Position numbers and translations under genes: made by a program. The notes under the pieces were generated by a model that had not been told where the DNA came from, did not search any database, and saw only the letters and a list, made by a program, of their open reading frames with translations. Positions 1 to 10,504 of a stretch of 64,000 nucleotides of DNA are shown here, piece after piece; within the stretch, counting starts at the first letter, position 1; every line of letters begins with the position of its first letter. Source of the stretch: Neurospora crassa OR74A. Lineage: Eukaryota > Ascomycota > Sordariomycetes > Sordariales > Sordariaceae. The stretch lies in assembly GCF_000182925.2 (NCBI RefSeq), contig NC_026505.1, positions 2,170,001 to 2,234,000 on the forward strand, written 5' to 3'.

Positions 1-1
1 T

Positions 2-157
2 TCAGGTCGTGTCCGGCTCTTCCAAAAGCTTGTAAAATGTAAGGAGAAATAGCCAAGATGCCATGCCCAAAAAAATAAGAACGCCCGCATCACTATATGC
101 AATATCCAAAAGATTCCACGCTCTGCACAAGAAGTCATCCGCGAAATCTTCCGACAT
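2..157 (-). CDS. Candidate 51-aa single-pass membrane protein, stop-start coupled to the transporter
   Basis: I do not recognise this protein. On the minus strand the upstream transporter ends in TAA, one T follows, and then ATG opens a 51-codon frame closed by TGA at the window edge. The first 20 or so residues are acidic (MSEDFADD...). They are followed by a strongly hydrophobic stretch of about 22 residues (roughly 24-45), enough for one membrane segment, and a short acidic tail ending EEPDTT. An ORF this short could arise by chance in the 3' UTR of the transporter. The clean hydrophobic segment and the TAA-T-ATG junction make it worth keeping. If real, it would be translated by reinitiation from the same mRNA. 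No promoter of its own is visible. Confidence 0.3.
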   Translation of the reverse strand: MSEDFADDFLCRAWNLLDIAYSDAGVLIFLGMASWLFLLTFYKLLEEPDTT

Positions 158-158
158 A

Positions 159-1882
159 TTAGACAGCGATAGCTGCGTCGGAAGAGCTCGACCCTCCCAC
201 AACGTTCCTCACCTCAGTTGTTGTCGGCTGCTCCTTATCGTTCGCTTTGCATTCTCCATTACCATTGCCTTCCTCGTGGCTTTCGTTGTTCACAAACACA
301 AAGGAGAAGACCACAATACCAGCTCCGACCCAATAAATCCAGCTGGAGTATTGGTGGTATTGGATCATCTCGCCAATAAGCGATAGTGGTATTGTAAGAG
401 ACAGGCCGACGGTAACGACAAGTGGTGTGGTAAGGAGCATGGCGTATGCCCAAATGATATCGCTGAAGAACGAAGAGATGGTATTGATCTGTTTCGTTTC
501 TGGTTAGTGAACTCTCCACATAAACAGTCATCGAACTGTACTCCAGCTTACCCAGATAATGGCCCAAGTCGTGCCGTTTGGCGGTAGTTCGAACTAGGAC
601 AAGCACATATTAGAAAGGTATGTCCACACTACGCACAGCTCGATAACCCTCCTAAAACATCCAAGACCACACGCTAGGGAAAACTTACAGTTTCGATTCC
701 TGTGACATGCAGGATGATGAATAGTGGCCAAAGAAATACCAGATTAAGTACCCCTACGATTCCAAAGAACAGCGTCATGTTCATACGATCCTCATCAACG
801 GCCCGCTTCTTCATCACTGTCACATAAACGCCATACACAATGGCACTGAAAAAGGCCATGGCATCGCCAATCGCAATCTCCGTTCTCGACTTCTCCGGGA
901 AGTCTCCTCGCATCTCGTCACTCGCGCCGCTCATGTCCAACGACGAGATGAGCACCACGCCGGCCAGCGACGCCAGCACTCCCAAAAGTTTCCGTACCGT
1001 GAAACCCTCCACGCCGGCCAGCGCGCAGAAGATCAAAGTCCAGATACTGCTCGTTGATGACAAAATAGTCACGCTGCCGACACTGGTGTACTCGAGACAT
1101 GCCGACGCAAAGTAGTTGGCCGCAAACCAGAGCATGCTGAACTCGAGGCTGAGCCAAAAGGTCTCGGCCAAACTGAGCTGCTCACATTTGTTGGATTTGA
1201 GGCTGCCGGTGTCGTCGATCAAAAGGCTCTCGCCTGCCCTCGCGTCTTCGTCGTCGACCATGGCGACCTTTTGGTATGACCTGCCCTGTCGTATTTCGTA
1301 CCAAGCCTCTACCAGCTGTCGTTTTGATGCCGGCCACCCATACTGCATAACATGTCGAATCCCCATAGGTATAAGGGCGAGGGCGAACATGGAGATGTTG
1401 ACGTAGAGGAGGAAGAAAGGCTTGTTGTAGGAGCCATCGGCGAACATGACCTGCGAATCATAGACCAGCAATCGACGATCAGCGTGTGCTCGCACAAGAA
1501 CAAAAGGGTAGAGGTACGGATAGGGGCTTGCGCAACTCACGCTGGCGAGGAAGTTGGATACCGTCCATAGGAATACCACAACCAGGAGCAGTACGATTCC
1601 CAGCGTCCGTCGTCCCATGTTTGTCACCCATGAGGGCATCTTGGAACGAAAGCTCCCCTTACTCGCGGTTGTCGATGTGGATAGAGAGCGGGATGATCGC
1701 CCTCGCGCAACGAGTTCGACACTTGCTGTTGACGGACTGTGTGAGCTACGGTCTACAGCATTGTACGAATCGACATCGTCGTCGTCTTCGGGTTCGTAGC
1801 TGCGGCGGTGGTGGTAGTTTCCATTTGAGGGCGGCACTAATTCGGCAGCCGCCGGCGACACTGACCGGGCAGCAGAGACCAT
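159..1882 (-). CDS. SLC35F-type drug/metabolite transporter (fungal YML018C/THI74-like)
   Basis: This is a multi-pass membrane transporter of the DMT/EamA superfamily, of the fungal group related to SLC35F5 and yeast YML018C/Thi74. The substrate is not known from sequence; yeast relatives sit in vacuolar or mitochondrial membranes. I join four exons: 1882-1541, 1450-689, 593-552 and 488-159, giving 491 residues. Introns start GTGAGT, GTAAGT and GTAAGC and end CAG, TAG and CAG. A Ser/Asp-rich cytosolic N-terminus of about 85 residues precedes the first membrane segment (TLGIVLLLVVVFLW). Family landmarks include SNFLAS, YNKPFFLLYVN, FAANYFASACLEYTSVGS and SSIWTLIF. The exon-4 block ends with WVGAGIVVFSF. 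I chose the ATG at 1882 (MVSAARS) over an upstream in-frame ATG because the extra N-terminal stretch looks like 5' UTR. It is the left-most full gene, with the next gene 1.5 kb upstream on the same strand. Confidence 0.85.
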
Positions 1883-3405
1883 TTTCTGAGAGTCGCGAAA
1901 CGGCCGAAAGACGCTGGAAACACAGCAGGAGGCTCCTGGACAGCCCTCGAGAGTTGAAACAAGCTCAAACCAAGAAAAACAGAACGCTGCGCGAGAGGCT
2001 AAAAGAGGATTGACAGGGTCCCAAAGCAAAGAGTGAGAAGAGTCGGGAGTTGCGAAGCGGACGCAGGGGACCTTATCGGTATCATTGAGCCAAGGTTGGC
2101 TGGCTACTGCCGTCAGTGGGAAATAGGGAGCTGAGGAATTACAGCCAAGACCAAATGTTACTGGGGCTGTTAAAGACAGCCTACCAGTCTTATTGAGAAT
2201 CGCTAACAGAGAGGCTAGATCAGCTGCTTCAGAGATCAGAGCGCCAGAAACGACGAGACGCGCGTCATCCCGAGATACTGAGAAACAGGATGAAAAGGAG
2301 CAAGAGGGGCATGTTTACATTTCGTTCCCCTTTGGAGCCCTTCTCCCCCTGGTGGCCACGACGCTCCAACCCGACACCGCTTATGAAAATGCTGATCCAC
2401 GAGCGGTAGGGGGCCCGGGAGGTGGGTTTGTCGTTGTTTGCCACTCCGGGGAAGTGGAATCGCAAAATCTCAAAGTCGAGTAGAGTTGCGGAGGCGCCAT
2501 GGGAGTCCCTGTGATACCATCCAGCCCCTGACGCGAATACTTGATGGGTCCAATCTGTTTGCTATTCTCAGTCAACAAAAAAAGTCCATAGGCCGTTGAA
2601 GTAGGTACGGTGTCCGTTGCTTTGTTTTACCACTCATCTTCAACCACTGAGACATCACGCCAATGCGCTACTGTCGCCGGTGGTTTTGTCATCGGCTCAA
2701 TGATGAAACTCTCCATCCTGGAGATGTGAAGAGGTGAAGGAGCTGAAAAGGCAAACGTTAGTTGCAGTTGAAAATGTGAAGAAAAGGTTATGCATCTGCA
2801 GGTGATTATGTAGGCATGTACGTAGGTACCTCTCATCCAAACATTAGCTGCGGAGACGCATTTCCCACATAGGTCGCTTATCTGAAAGGAGCTGGCGGGT
2901 ACCTGCTATCGCTGGTAGTAGGCAGGCAGTAATCTTTTCGGTGTTGTTCCAGATTGTCGTGCCATAATACAACAGCTCTGGGTTGTCGTTGACTTGCGAC
3001 CACTTGTTACAAAATGTGATGACATGGTGAAGAGCACATTGGATACAGTCAGAAAGACCGCTGCACAGGTCCTAGACTAATTACCAGATGCTCAGCTATG
3101 GAAACTCGGAGAGGAAAGACAGTCGAGATGAAAACCTCTGGCACCAAGACCATGATTATTCCATACTCCCATCTACACCAGTGCATATCTATCATTGCTC
3201 GTCACCGTTCACGTTCACTCTTGCGCACCCCATTGACTCCCCCCGTTCCAAACTCACTGGTCATTAAGCACCGTCTCTGCAAGCCAAGATCAAAACCGCA
3301 TTCCTGTCATACCCAGCGTGATATCATACAAATGAAGACATGAAAAACCAAACTCCCTCATAAACCCAAAAGGAGGACTAGAAGCTTGATGGAGCTCCTT
3401 CGCCC
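1883..3405. other. Intergenic, 1.5 kb
   Basis: This stretch should hold the promoter and 5' UTR of the SLC35F-type gene and the 3' UTR of ypt7, both on the minus strand. The short ORFs here have no recognisable domain and no start context of note. I see no repeat or RNA gene. Confidence 0.6.
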
Positions 3406-4311
3406 TTAGCACGCGCATCCATCCCGGTCGTTCTCGATGTGAATGTTGATGGGATCCTGGAAATCTCCGCTGAACTCCTCCGACTCTTCCTGCATGAGCG
3501 CGTTTCTGGCGATAACCTCAAAGGCCTGCTCGACGTTGATAGCCTCCTTTGCACTGGTCTCGAAATACGGAATGTTGCCCTTGGATTGACAAAAGGTCAT
3601 GGCCCTCTTGGTCGAAATCTGCGCCACAAGGTCAGTAAATGATGATCTCCAACATACGACAAGGCCCATCGAACAGAAAACATACCACCCTCTTGCTCTC
3701 TTCCATATCGATCTTGTTACCCAGCACGACGAACGGGAAGTTATCCGGGTCTCGCGGAGATGCTTGGATAAGGAACTCGTCTCTCCAGCTGTCGAGCGCA
3801 TCGAAGCTCTTGGAGTTGTTGACATCGTATACTAGAACACAGCAGTCGGCACCGCGGTAGAAGGCAACGCCCAGCGACTGGAACCTCTCTTGTCCGGCTG
3901 TGTCCCACAGCTGCCCGTCGAGAACCTTACGTATTAGCACGTCGTCCAACCAGCTCAAAGTAGGGTATTTGGCGCACGCACCTGCATGGTTACTTGGCGG
4001 TCGTCCACCAGAACCTCCCGGGTCAAGAAATCGGCTCCGATAGTGGCCTTGTAGCTAGCACTGAACTTCTTGTTGACCTGTTTTGCGCCAAAAGAGCGGG
4101 GGTCAGATGACGTCCTCTTTGTATCATAATGCATGGTGACAACGGGCTCGACGCTGGCATACATATTGGTTCATCAAACTGGTCTTTCCGACACCGCTGT
4201 CGCCCAAGATGATAACCTGCCATTGGGAGTCATTGTTAGCTGTTGCTGTCTAGATGGTCCGATTTGGCGGCCGACTCGCACCTTGAGAAGAACCTTCTTC
4301 CTCGAAGACAT
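3406..4311 (-). CDS. ypt7: Rab7-type small GTPase Ypt7
   Basis: Rab7/Ypt7 GTPase, which drives late endosome-vacuole and homotypic vacuole fusion through the HOPS complex. Five exons join cleanly: 4311-4282, 4216-4163, 4077-3982, 3910-3686 and 3618-3406, giving 205 residues, the usual length. The P-loop GDSGVGKT lies near residues 15-22. The effector region ATIGADF, the switch-II motif [13 protein letters not shown] and ETSAKEA are all present. The protein ends DGCAC, a C-x-C signal for double geranylgeranylation by Rab geranylgeranyltransferase. The [11 protein letters not shown] effector segment and the LMNQYVNKKF segment are Rab7-specific. Exon 1 is only ten codons ([10 protein letters not shown]), and all introns start GTRNG and end CAG. 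It is transcribed away from the chelatase-like gene across a 1.0-kb shared upstream region. Confidence 0.97.
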
Positions 4312-5350
4312 GGCGGGCGGTATGGAATTAGATAAGTTGTTTGATAAGACGTAGAAACGGGACGAGGTGGAGTTGCTCGTGCTGGCGTGCTTCCGGGCAA
4401 TCGTCAAGAACAACAGTCCACCAGTGATGGTAGTCGAGAAAGATGGGAGTCGTAAGAGTGTGAGGAGGACGGCGGGCGCAACAAATGTTGGGTTTAGTGT
4501 AGGTCGTAGCAGGCTGCTAGATTCGGCACTCAGTCTAAACAAGGCCAAGCGGTAGGTAAGGTAGGTTGGTTTTCGATAAGTGGTGACCTAACCGACCGAC
4601 GTGACCGACCTGGACGTTGGGGCGGCGGGAACTTGTTGAACTGGGGCTGGTCACTGAATGCTGCGCTGTTGGAGGAGCGACGGCTCTGCGACACAACCAC
4701 CTAGTGACGGAGGTGGTCGCAGCGCTAACACGCCCTCGACGCCTTTGGCGCGCCGTCAGGCAGGCACGCACCACTGGTCCAGTCTCGCCAGTGCATCCCT
4801 GGAGCCAATGAAGTCACCCGCCAGCGCCCAAAGTCGGCCTGGTCCGAGCTGAAACACCCGACATGTACGACAGGTGGCCCGCAAAGAGGAACCTGTGGCC
4901 CACTGCACCATGCCCAACGCCAAGGATTAAGTGTCGATTGATCATTCATTCATTCTTCATCAGCCATGTCATCCTCCCATTCCTCAGCGGAACAGTCCCA
5001 GGGGCAGAAAGGATCGACAGATTGCGACCGACTCACATTTCTTCCATTCAATTCAGTTTTGTCACACCCTTGATGTACTCGTACGCTTCACAGGAATAAC
5101 TATCTCTACAATTTACAGACATAAAAACCTAACAACATCCTGCCGATCGGGCGACTGTGGAAAGTGACGGACCATCTCGAGATTTCCATCCACCAAGCAT
5201 GGCCCAATCCCGGTGACAAGAAAAAAGCGCCGGCGTGAAGGACCGCAATATCGGCATCCAGTTCTTCTTGCTCTTACACTACCTAAGAGACTCGTCTACT
5301 CCTGTCCATGGATATGATCCTCATGCTTCGGCATAATAACGGCACTGGAA
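4312..5350. promoter_or_regulatory. Divergent promoter region, ypt7 (-) / chelatase-like (+)
   Basis: About 1.0 kb separates the two start codons, so both promoters and 5' UTRs must lie here. I see no clear TATA box. The short ORFs inside are not convincing. Confidence 0.5.
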
Positions 5351-6790
5351 ATGGAGGATGATATCAAGGAACGACAACAAGCCGAACTCCAGGACAAAAT
5401 ACACAGCCTGAGCGATCTCGAGCTCGCCGTCCTTCTCTCCCTCATCGCACGGGAACACTGCCTGATCAGCACCGAACCCGACTTTGTCGAGGACCTATCG
5501 AAAGAGCTATGTCTGACCGCCGTCAAAACCTTTGGCCTCACGCCCGTCATCGTCCCATGTCACTCGCAGATGACACTCGATGATTTCGCAGCAGCACTCT
5601 TAGTCCCCGTCACTCCACCAAGCTCACCACTGCCCAACAACAGCAACAACCCCCAACACCACCACTCCCACCGCTCTGTACCTTCCGGCTCGGGTTCATA
5701 CTTTTCCTCGAAACAAAATGTTCCCGGCTCATCTTCTTCCGCCCACCCGCCACCACCATCACAGCAGCAACAACAACAACAACCACCGGCAACGCAAATA
5801 GCCAACGTCGTCCTCGCCCAAAACCTCGACCATGCCCCGCGCGCCGTGCAAATCCAAGCCCTCGAACTCCTGCGCGCGCGCCGCCTCTTCACTCGAACGA
5901 GCGTCCAGACTGCTCCGAAGCAGTTCCTCTTCGTGGCCGTAGTCGGCGCAGAAAGCGGCGGACAGGCGCGAGTCACTCACCACCTGAACGACTTCCTCTA
6001 CCTTGCGCACTGGCACGACCCGGAAGATGGTTTCGCCTACCTCGAGGAACAAGCGGAAGAAGGATGGGCCGGTGCAGGTGGCTTCGGCGGGCATCTGGGA
6101 AAGTTGGGTGTTGCGAACAACAACAATGACAACGACGACGAAGCTGGTGACGACAGCCCTTACGCCAAGACCGATGATGACCAAGTTTCGACCGACTCGG
6201 GAAGCAGCGTTGTCAAGAGGGGCGTGGGAAGCATGGCAAACAGTGGTTTAATCAACGAATCCTATCACTCTGCCCTTAGCGGACCTGGTCTCGGTCCAGG
6301 TCGCTTGGGAGGAGCTGGAGTATCCCTCTCCCCCCAACTCACCTTCCACAGCAACGATCCCACAGCCGTCGGTCCAACCGAAGGTCTCGAACCGCCACTT
6401 CTCTCCGATTCCGAAATCGCCCACCTCGCCCAACTCTCGCTCAATGTATGCGTGGATATCGACGTCCGCCGCTACCAAATGAACATTGTCGCCTTTTTGC
6501 GCATGCACCGGGCTGTTAGCGGTGGCATCACGCCTCAGGCGACCAAGCATTTTGAACAGCTTATGAGGAGCTTGGCGCCGCTGCACGGGTTGGATTTCGT
6601 CACGCCGGCGCTGGTTGGGTTGGCGGCTAAGAAGGTCTACCTGCACCGCATCGAGATAGTGGCATCCCCCGAGCGGGAGAGGAGCATGCAATGGGGCAGC
6701 GAGCCGGTGGCTGTTGAGGCCATGTTAGAAGGGGTCGGACCGGAGGAGGTGATTGAGGATGTACTGGGCATGGTTGCTGTTCCCCAGTAG
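5351..6790 (+). CDS. Fungal magnesium-chelatase-like protein (AAA-ATPase-related lid region)
   Basis: Single-exon gene of 479 residues. It resembles fungal proteins annotated as magnesium chelatase, related to the MoxR/chelatase AAA+ group. Recognisable blocks are the N-terminal helical part (SDLELAVLLSLIAREHCLI, residues about 20-38), the segment NVVLAQNLDHAPRAVQIQALELLRARRLFTR (about 150-180), FLYLAHWHDPEDGFAYLEE, and a C-terminal helical lid-like part from about residue 370 (SLNVCVDIDVRRYQMNIVAFLRMHRAV). I see no Walker A motif, so ATP hydrolysis is doubtful and the real role is unknown; fungi make no chlorophyll. A low-complexity Pro/Ser/His/Gln linker (about 85-150, with a Q run) and an acidic Asn/Asp stretch (about 260-285) interrupt the conserved parts. 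The ATG at 5351 is the first in frame. Confidence 0.75.
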   Translation: MEDDIKERQQAELQDKIHSLSDLELAVLLSLIAREHCLISTEPDFVEDLSKELCLTAVKTFGLTPVIVPCHSQMTLDDFAAALLVPVTPPSSPLPNNSNNPQHHHSHRSVPSGSGSYFSSKQNVPGSSSSAHPPPPSQQQQQQQPPATQIANVVLAQNLDHAPRAVQIQALELLRARRLFTRTSVQTAPKQFLFVAVVGAESGGQARVTHHLNDFLYLAHWHDPEDGFAYLEEQAEEGWAGAGGFGGHLGKLGVANNNNDNDDEAGDDSPYAKTDDDQVSTDSGSSVVKRGVGSMANSGLINESYHSALSGPGLGPGRLGGAGVSLSPQLTFHSNDPTAVGPTEGLEPPLLSDSEIAHLAQLSLNVCVDIDVRRYQMNIVAFLRMHRAVSGGITPQATKHFEQLMRSLAPLHGLDFVTPALVGLAAKKVYLHRIEIVASPERERSMQWGSEPVAVEAMLEGVGPEEVIEDVLGMVAVPQ

Positions 6791-7374
6791 GGAGGATCTG
6801 GTGGTGGTGGTGGGCGAGGGGGTGAATGATGGAGGTGGGTTATGAGAAGGAAGAGGCGGGAGGGGTGAATGTTGAATCGTACTGGAAGGGGGCATTGGGA
6901 CAAGGGGCCAAAACAGAACAGATCTTGAATGCGTGGGAGCAATAGGCGGTGCAGACAAAAAATTACATCTTAATTAGGACAAAGCTACAAGCTACCTCGC
7001 TTGTTCACCCATCATCCCATGAGGTGGCCGATAGCCCTTATATCTATGATTTTTATCCCAAGTGTCATCCCGTCCCAACTCGCATTATGCTGGTTTAGTT
7101 GGTATTTTTCTTTCATCAGTTAGCGTTGGCGTTTCCCATTTTCTGTCATCCGATCTCTGCGTTGTATAAAGCCATGATTGATCGTTCGTCGATTACCCCT
7201 CTCCCCATGTTTGTATTGAAGTGATGAAGCACGTATTATCATCTGCCCAGTCGATGGAGCAGCATGGTGATGGAGAGCGTCCACCAACACTTTGGTGACG
7301 TCTCTTGAAGTTATAGAAGAGAATACATGTTCATCGTCAGGTCAGTCAGAAGCTTCCAGCTAATCTGAGGCAAT
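6791..7374. other. Convergent 3' region between chelatase-like gene and gda1
   Basis: The tails of two convergent genes meet here. There is a G-rich stretch just after the chelatase-like stop (6792-6870), then AT-richer sequence that probably carries both poly(A) sites. No gene is seen. Confidence 0.5.
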
Positions 7375-9192
7375 TTAGTGGATCTCCTTGATCTTGCACT
7401 TCCAGCCGGAAGACTGAGAAAGCAATGGCAAACTGTAGCAAAAAAAAAAAAAATACCATGTTAGCATCTCTATGACCTAGGAAGGAACAGCACCAAAAAT
7501 GCATTAACTTACCTAGCACCAAGGCACCAGCCAAGCTCGTTATCCTTAATCTTCTTCGCAATCCTGACCTCGCGATCAATCGGCATCTCGTAACCCGTGT
7601 GCGTAAGCGCAAGCATAAAGTTGAGATCCATGCAGTGCTCGGGCCTATCGCTGAGCTCCTCCAGCGCACCAGGCACGCTGGTGAATACATCCCAGCTCTG
7701 CTCGCCGCCGCACACCTGGGCGGCCAGGTCGTGCATCTCGCGGAGGGTGAACGACTCGGGCATGCCGAGCGGCTGGGTCCGGTCAGTGAAATAGGACAGC
7801 AAGAAAATGTCCTCGCGGGCGAACGTCTTGGCGATCTGCGGCTGGTGGACGCCGTTGAAGGAGCACGGGGCAAGCTTGCACTCGGCATCCTTCTTAAGGA
7901 TGCGCTCGGCCAAGCTGCGGCACAGGGCGGGGGCCGGGGTCGAGGGGCCCGTCATGTTGAGCTCAACCTTGGGGCCGAGCGGGTGGCTGTCGCCGAGGGG
8001 CACCTTGACGGTCTTGGTCATGCCGGTCGAGAAGCAAGGGTTGATGACGGGCTTCTGCATCCACGACTTGTCCTGCTTGTTAAGCTCGAAGAGGTCGTTG
8101 ACGAGAGTGGCGAAGATGGCGTCGCGGGCCGACATGAGACCGTAACCCAGATGCGAGTGCTGGTACAGGTCGAACTTGCGGCCGCCAAAGTTGAGCTCGT
8201 ACTTGTGGTCGCCGTCGGCCAGCTTCTGGGGCATGCCGCCGCTGGCAAGGCCCTCAAAGGTAGGCTCGAACACGATCTGGGTGGAACCGCCGCCGAGATC
8301 GAAGACGGCTGCGGTGGGGCTGTGGTCGGGACCGCCAATCTTGCCGAGGAGGTAGTTGACCGTGATCCAAGCGTAGACACCCTCGTCGGCACCGTCCATC
8401 ATGGCAACGCCATGCTCCTCCTTGGAGACCACGGGGAAGGGGTAGTCGTTCTCAAGGTGCTCGCGGACTGCATCCAGGATCTTCTGGCTCTTCTCGGGAC
8501 CAATCAGGCGCAAACCGGCGGTAGCCTTGACGGCGACGGGACTGCAGGCCTTGAGCTTATCGGGAATGACTTCGAGGGCAGCCTGCATCAGGGGGTCCAG
8601 ACTCTTAGCAGCGGCCAGAGGATCGTCCTTATACGCGCTCAGTCCGCTGCTCTGGCCCTCGATCTTGGCAGTCATCTTGAATAGAACCTCTCCCTCCAGC
8701 TCGGGGGCGGGGCCGCAGTTGTTGAACTTGTAGACGTGGATACGGGAACCAGTACTGCCGGCGTCGATCATGGAAACATACTGCACGATGGGCTTCTCCT
8801 TGGAGAAGGATCTTGTGCATCGGTCGGTGCCATAGGACGAGTCGGAGGGTACTTGGCCCTGGTTGCCTTGAGAAGGGCCTGGTGAGGTCAGGTTGTAAGT
8901 ATTTGGACTTGTGTAAACCAATTTCGTCGTAAGATGCTTGCTTACCTCCATCAGCACCAGAGATCTCGACGCCTGATGGGGAAAAGAGGTAGAAGAGGAA
9001 GAGAACGGCAAAGACGATTGCGCCCGTCTTTAGGTAGCGCGCCTTTTGCGACTGCGACATCCAAGCGTTCTGCATCCTGATGAAGACGCTTGCCGGTTCC
9101 TGATTGTGCTGGTCACGGCGGTAGCGGTCGGGCTTCTCGTGGGGATCGTGAGCTACGTGCTTGGTCGGCAGGGAGACCGACGTGCGCCTCAT
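7375..9192 (-). CDS. gda1: Golgi guanosine-diphosphatase Gda1 (GDA1/CD39 apyrase family)
   Basis: Type II Golgi membrane GDPase. It converts GDP, left after mannosyl transfer, to GMP, which is then exchanged for GDP-mannose, and so supports glycosylation. Exons are 9192-8946, 8878-7513 and 7432-7375, giving 556 residues. A cytosolic tail of about 55 residues precedes one membrane anchor (TGAIVFAVLFLFYLFSP). The apyrase conserved regions follow in order: IDAGSTGSRIHVYKF, KATAGLRLI, an E-rich EGVYAWITVNYLLG, and FDLGGGSTQIVFEP. The last exon (57 nt plus one base) completes the conserved end GWCLGAS, rescuing residues that would be lost if the GTAAGT donor at 7512 were missed. A run of A/T next to the last acceptor is intronic. 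The gene is divergent from the PPPDE fusion gene. Confidence 0.95.
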
Positions 9193-10504
9193 AGGGAAAG
9201 GGACCGAGCCACTTTATGAATATGAATATGGGGGGGTGGAGGGACAAGAGTTGGTCGATGCGTTCAACCTAGCGAGGAACGCGGAGATTCGAGGAGGTGA
9301 GGACCTAGCGGGATCTCCAACTGTGTGGGTGGGCCTGGTCGAGACTCCGATAAGTAGAGGTAGCGATAAACCAGGTTGTTTTTTGAGCCGTTGCACATGC
9401 CAGACAAGAAATACAAGAGGTCAACGACAGACTAGAATGGGCCAAAGGCAAGGGTGGGAATTGAACTAGAAACTGTGATAGTTAACAGCGCTTTGTTGTT
9501 GTTGTTGTTGTTGTTCGTCGACATTCAGGACACAAGTCCAGATGGGATCTGATTTCTTTGAATAGGGGTTGAGGATTCAGCAGTGGGTTTGGGTCTGAAA
9601 GCTTTCAGCACCCGCATCTTCTTGGTTGACGCTGCAGGTGGGAGATTTGGCTTGTTGGATCTTTCCGCTTTCTGGCAGAATGTTACATAAAAAAGTGCAA
9701 TTCAGTGGCAGCCAGCCCCTGGGACTAGACGAATCGTGAATCTTCATTCCTCACTCTCTCCAGCTGTCCCTCCTCCCGCACTCCGGTAACGGTGCCTGAG
9801 TCTTTCTCATACAGTGGTGATCTTGCGGATGCCAGGTGCCCCCTGAACAGCGAGGGTCTGGATGTGGCGTCGCGCCAGCCGGTTCGGGCTGTAGCGCGGG
9901 ACCTGGCGGGACGAACCCCTGCTTGACAGCCAATAAGGTTCTCAGGTCCCCAGACTTCCTAGTGTACTGCGAATAGGGGCCAGCAATGGATCTTCCATGT
10001 TAGTGATGGAATACCTACAACAGCTAGAGGTTCCGAGGAGACTCTGCAACCTGTTGCAGCCATGCTGGATCATCATGATGAGTGTGACTGTACATACAAT
10101 CACAGATTCTTCAAGGCGCTGAAGTCTTCGGTGCTGCCTCTTGATTAGGGACTGCTAATACAGGAGACACAAGTTGTGGTGATGATGCTTCCTAGGTGCT
10201 GTTTGTCTTTGACGTGGCCCAGGCAACTCCAGCAATGCGTCCTCGCCCCACGGCATGGAATAGTGTAGGTAAGCAAGTACCAGGTACCTTGCCGTTTCTT
10301 TCGTCTTCCAGAAGGATGATTCCACGACTTCGTGACCACTGTTGCCTCTTTTGAGAACTACCGAGATATAAACACTTATTCTAAATATCTATTACTCCCC
10401 TTCTCCTCCTCTTTCTCATCCCGATACAATTTTCCTCGACATACACCACCAATAATACCACGTCCCGTCCGAGTACCGGTACAAACACCAAACCAATTTG
10501 CAAC
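9193..10504. promoter_or_regulatory. Divergent promoter region, gda1 (-) / PPPDE fusion gene (+)
   Basis: 1.3 kb between two start codons. It contains a (TTG)7 microsatellite at 9493-9513 and a pyrimidine-rich stretch just upstream of 10,440. No gene is seen. Confidence 0.5.
9493..9513. repeat. (TTG)7 microsatellite
   Basis: Seven perfect TTG units in the gda1 upstream region. Confidence 0.95.

Noticed and set aside
2193-2483. 96-codon plus-strand ORF between the transporter and ypt7
   Set aside because: It starts at a non-convincing position, is low complexity and matches no family. Most likely UTR or promoter sequence.
7599-8684. 361-codon plus-strand ORF
   Set aside because: It lies exactly antisense to the conserved gda1 coding exon and has no family similarity. 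It is a shadow of the codon bias of gda1.
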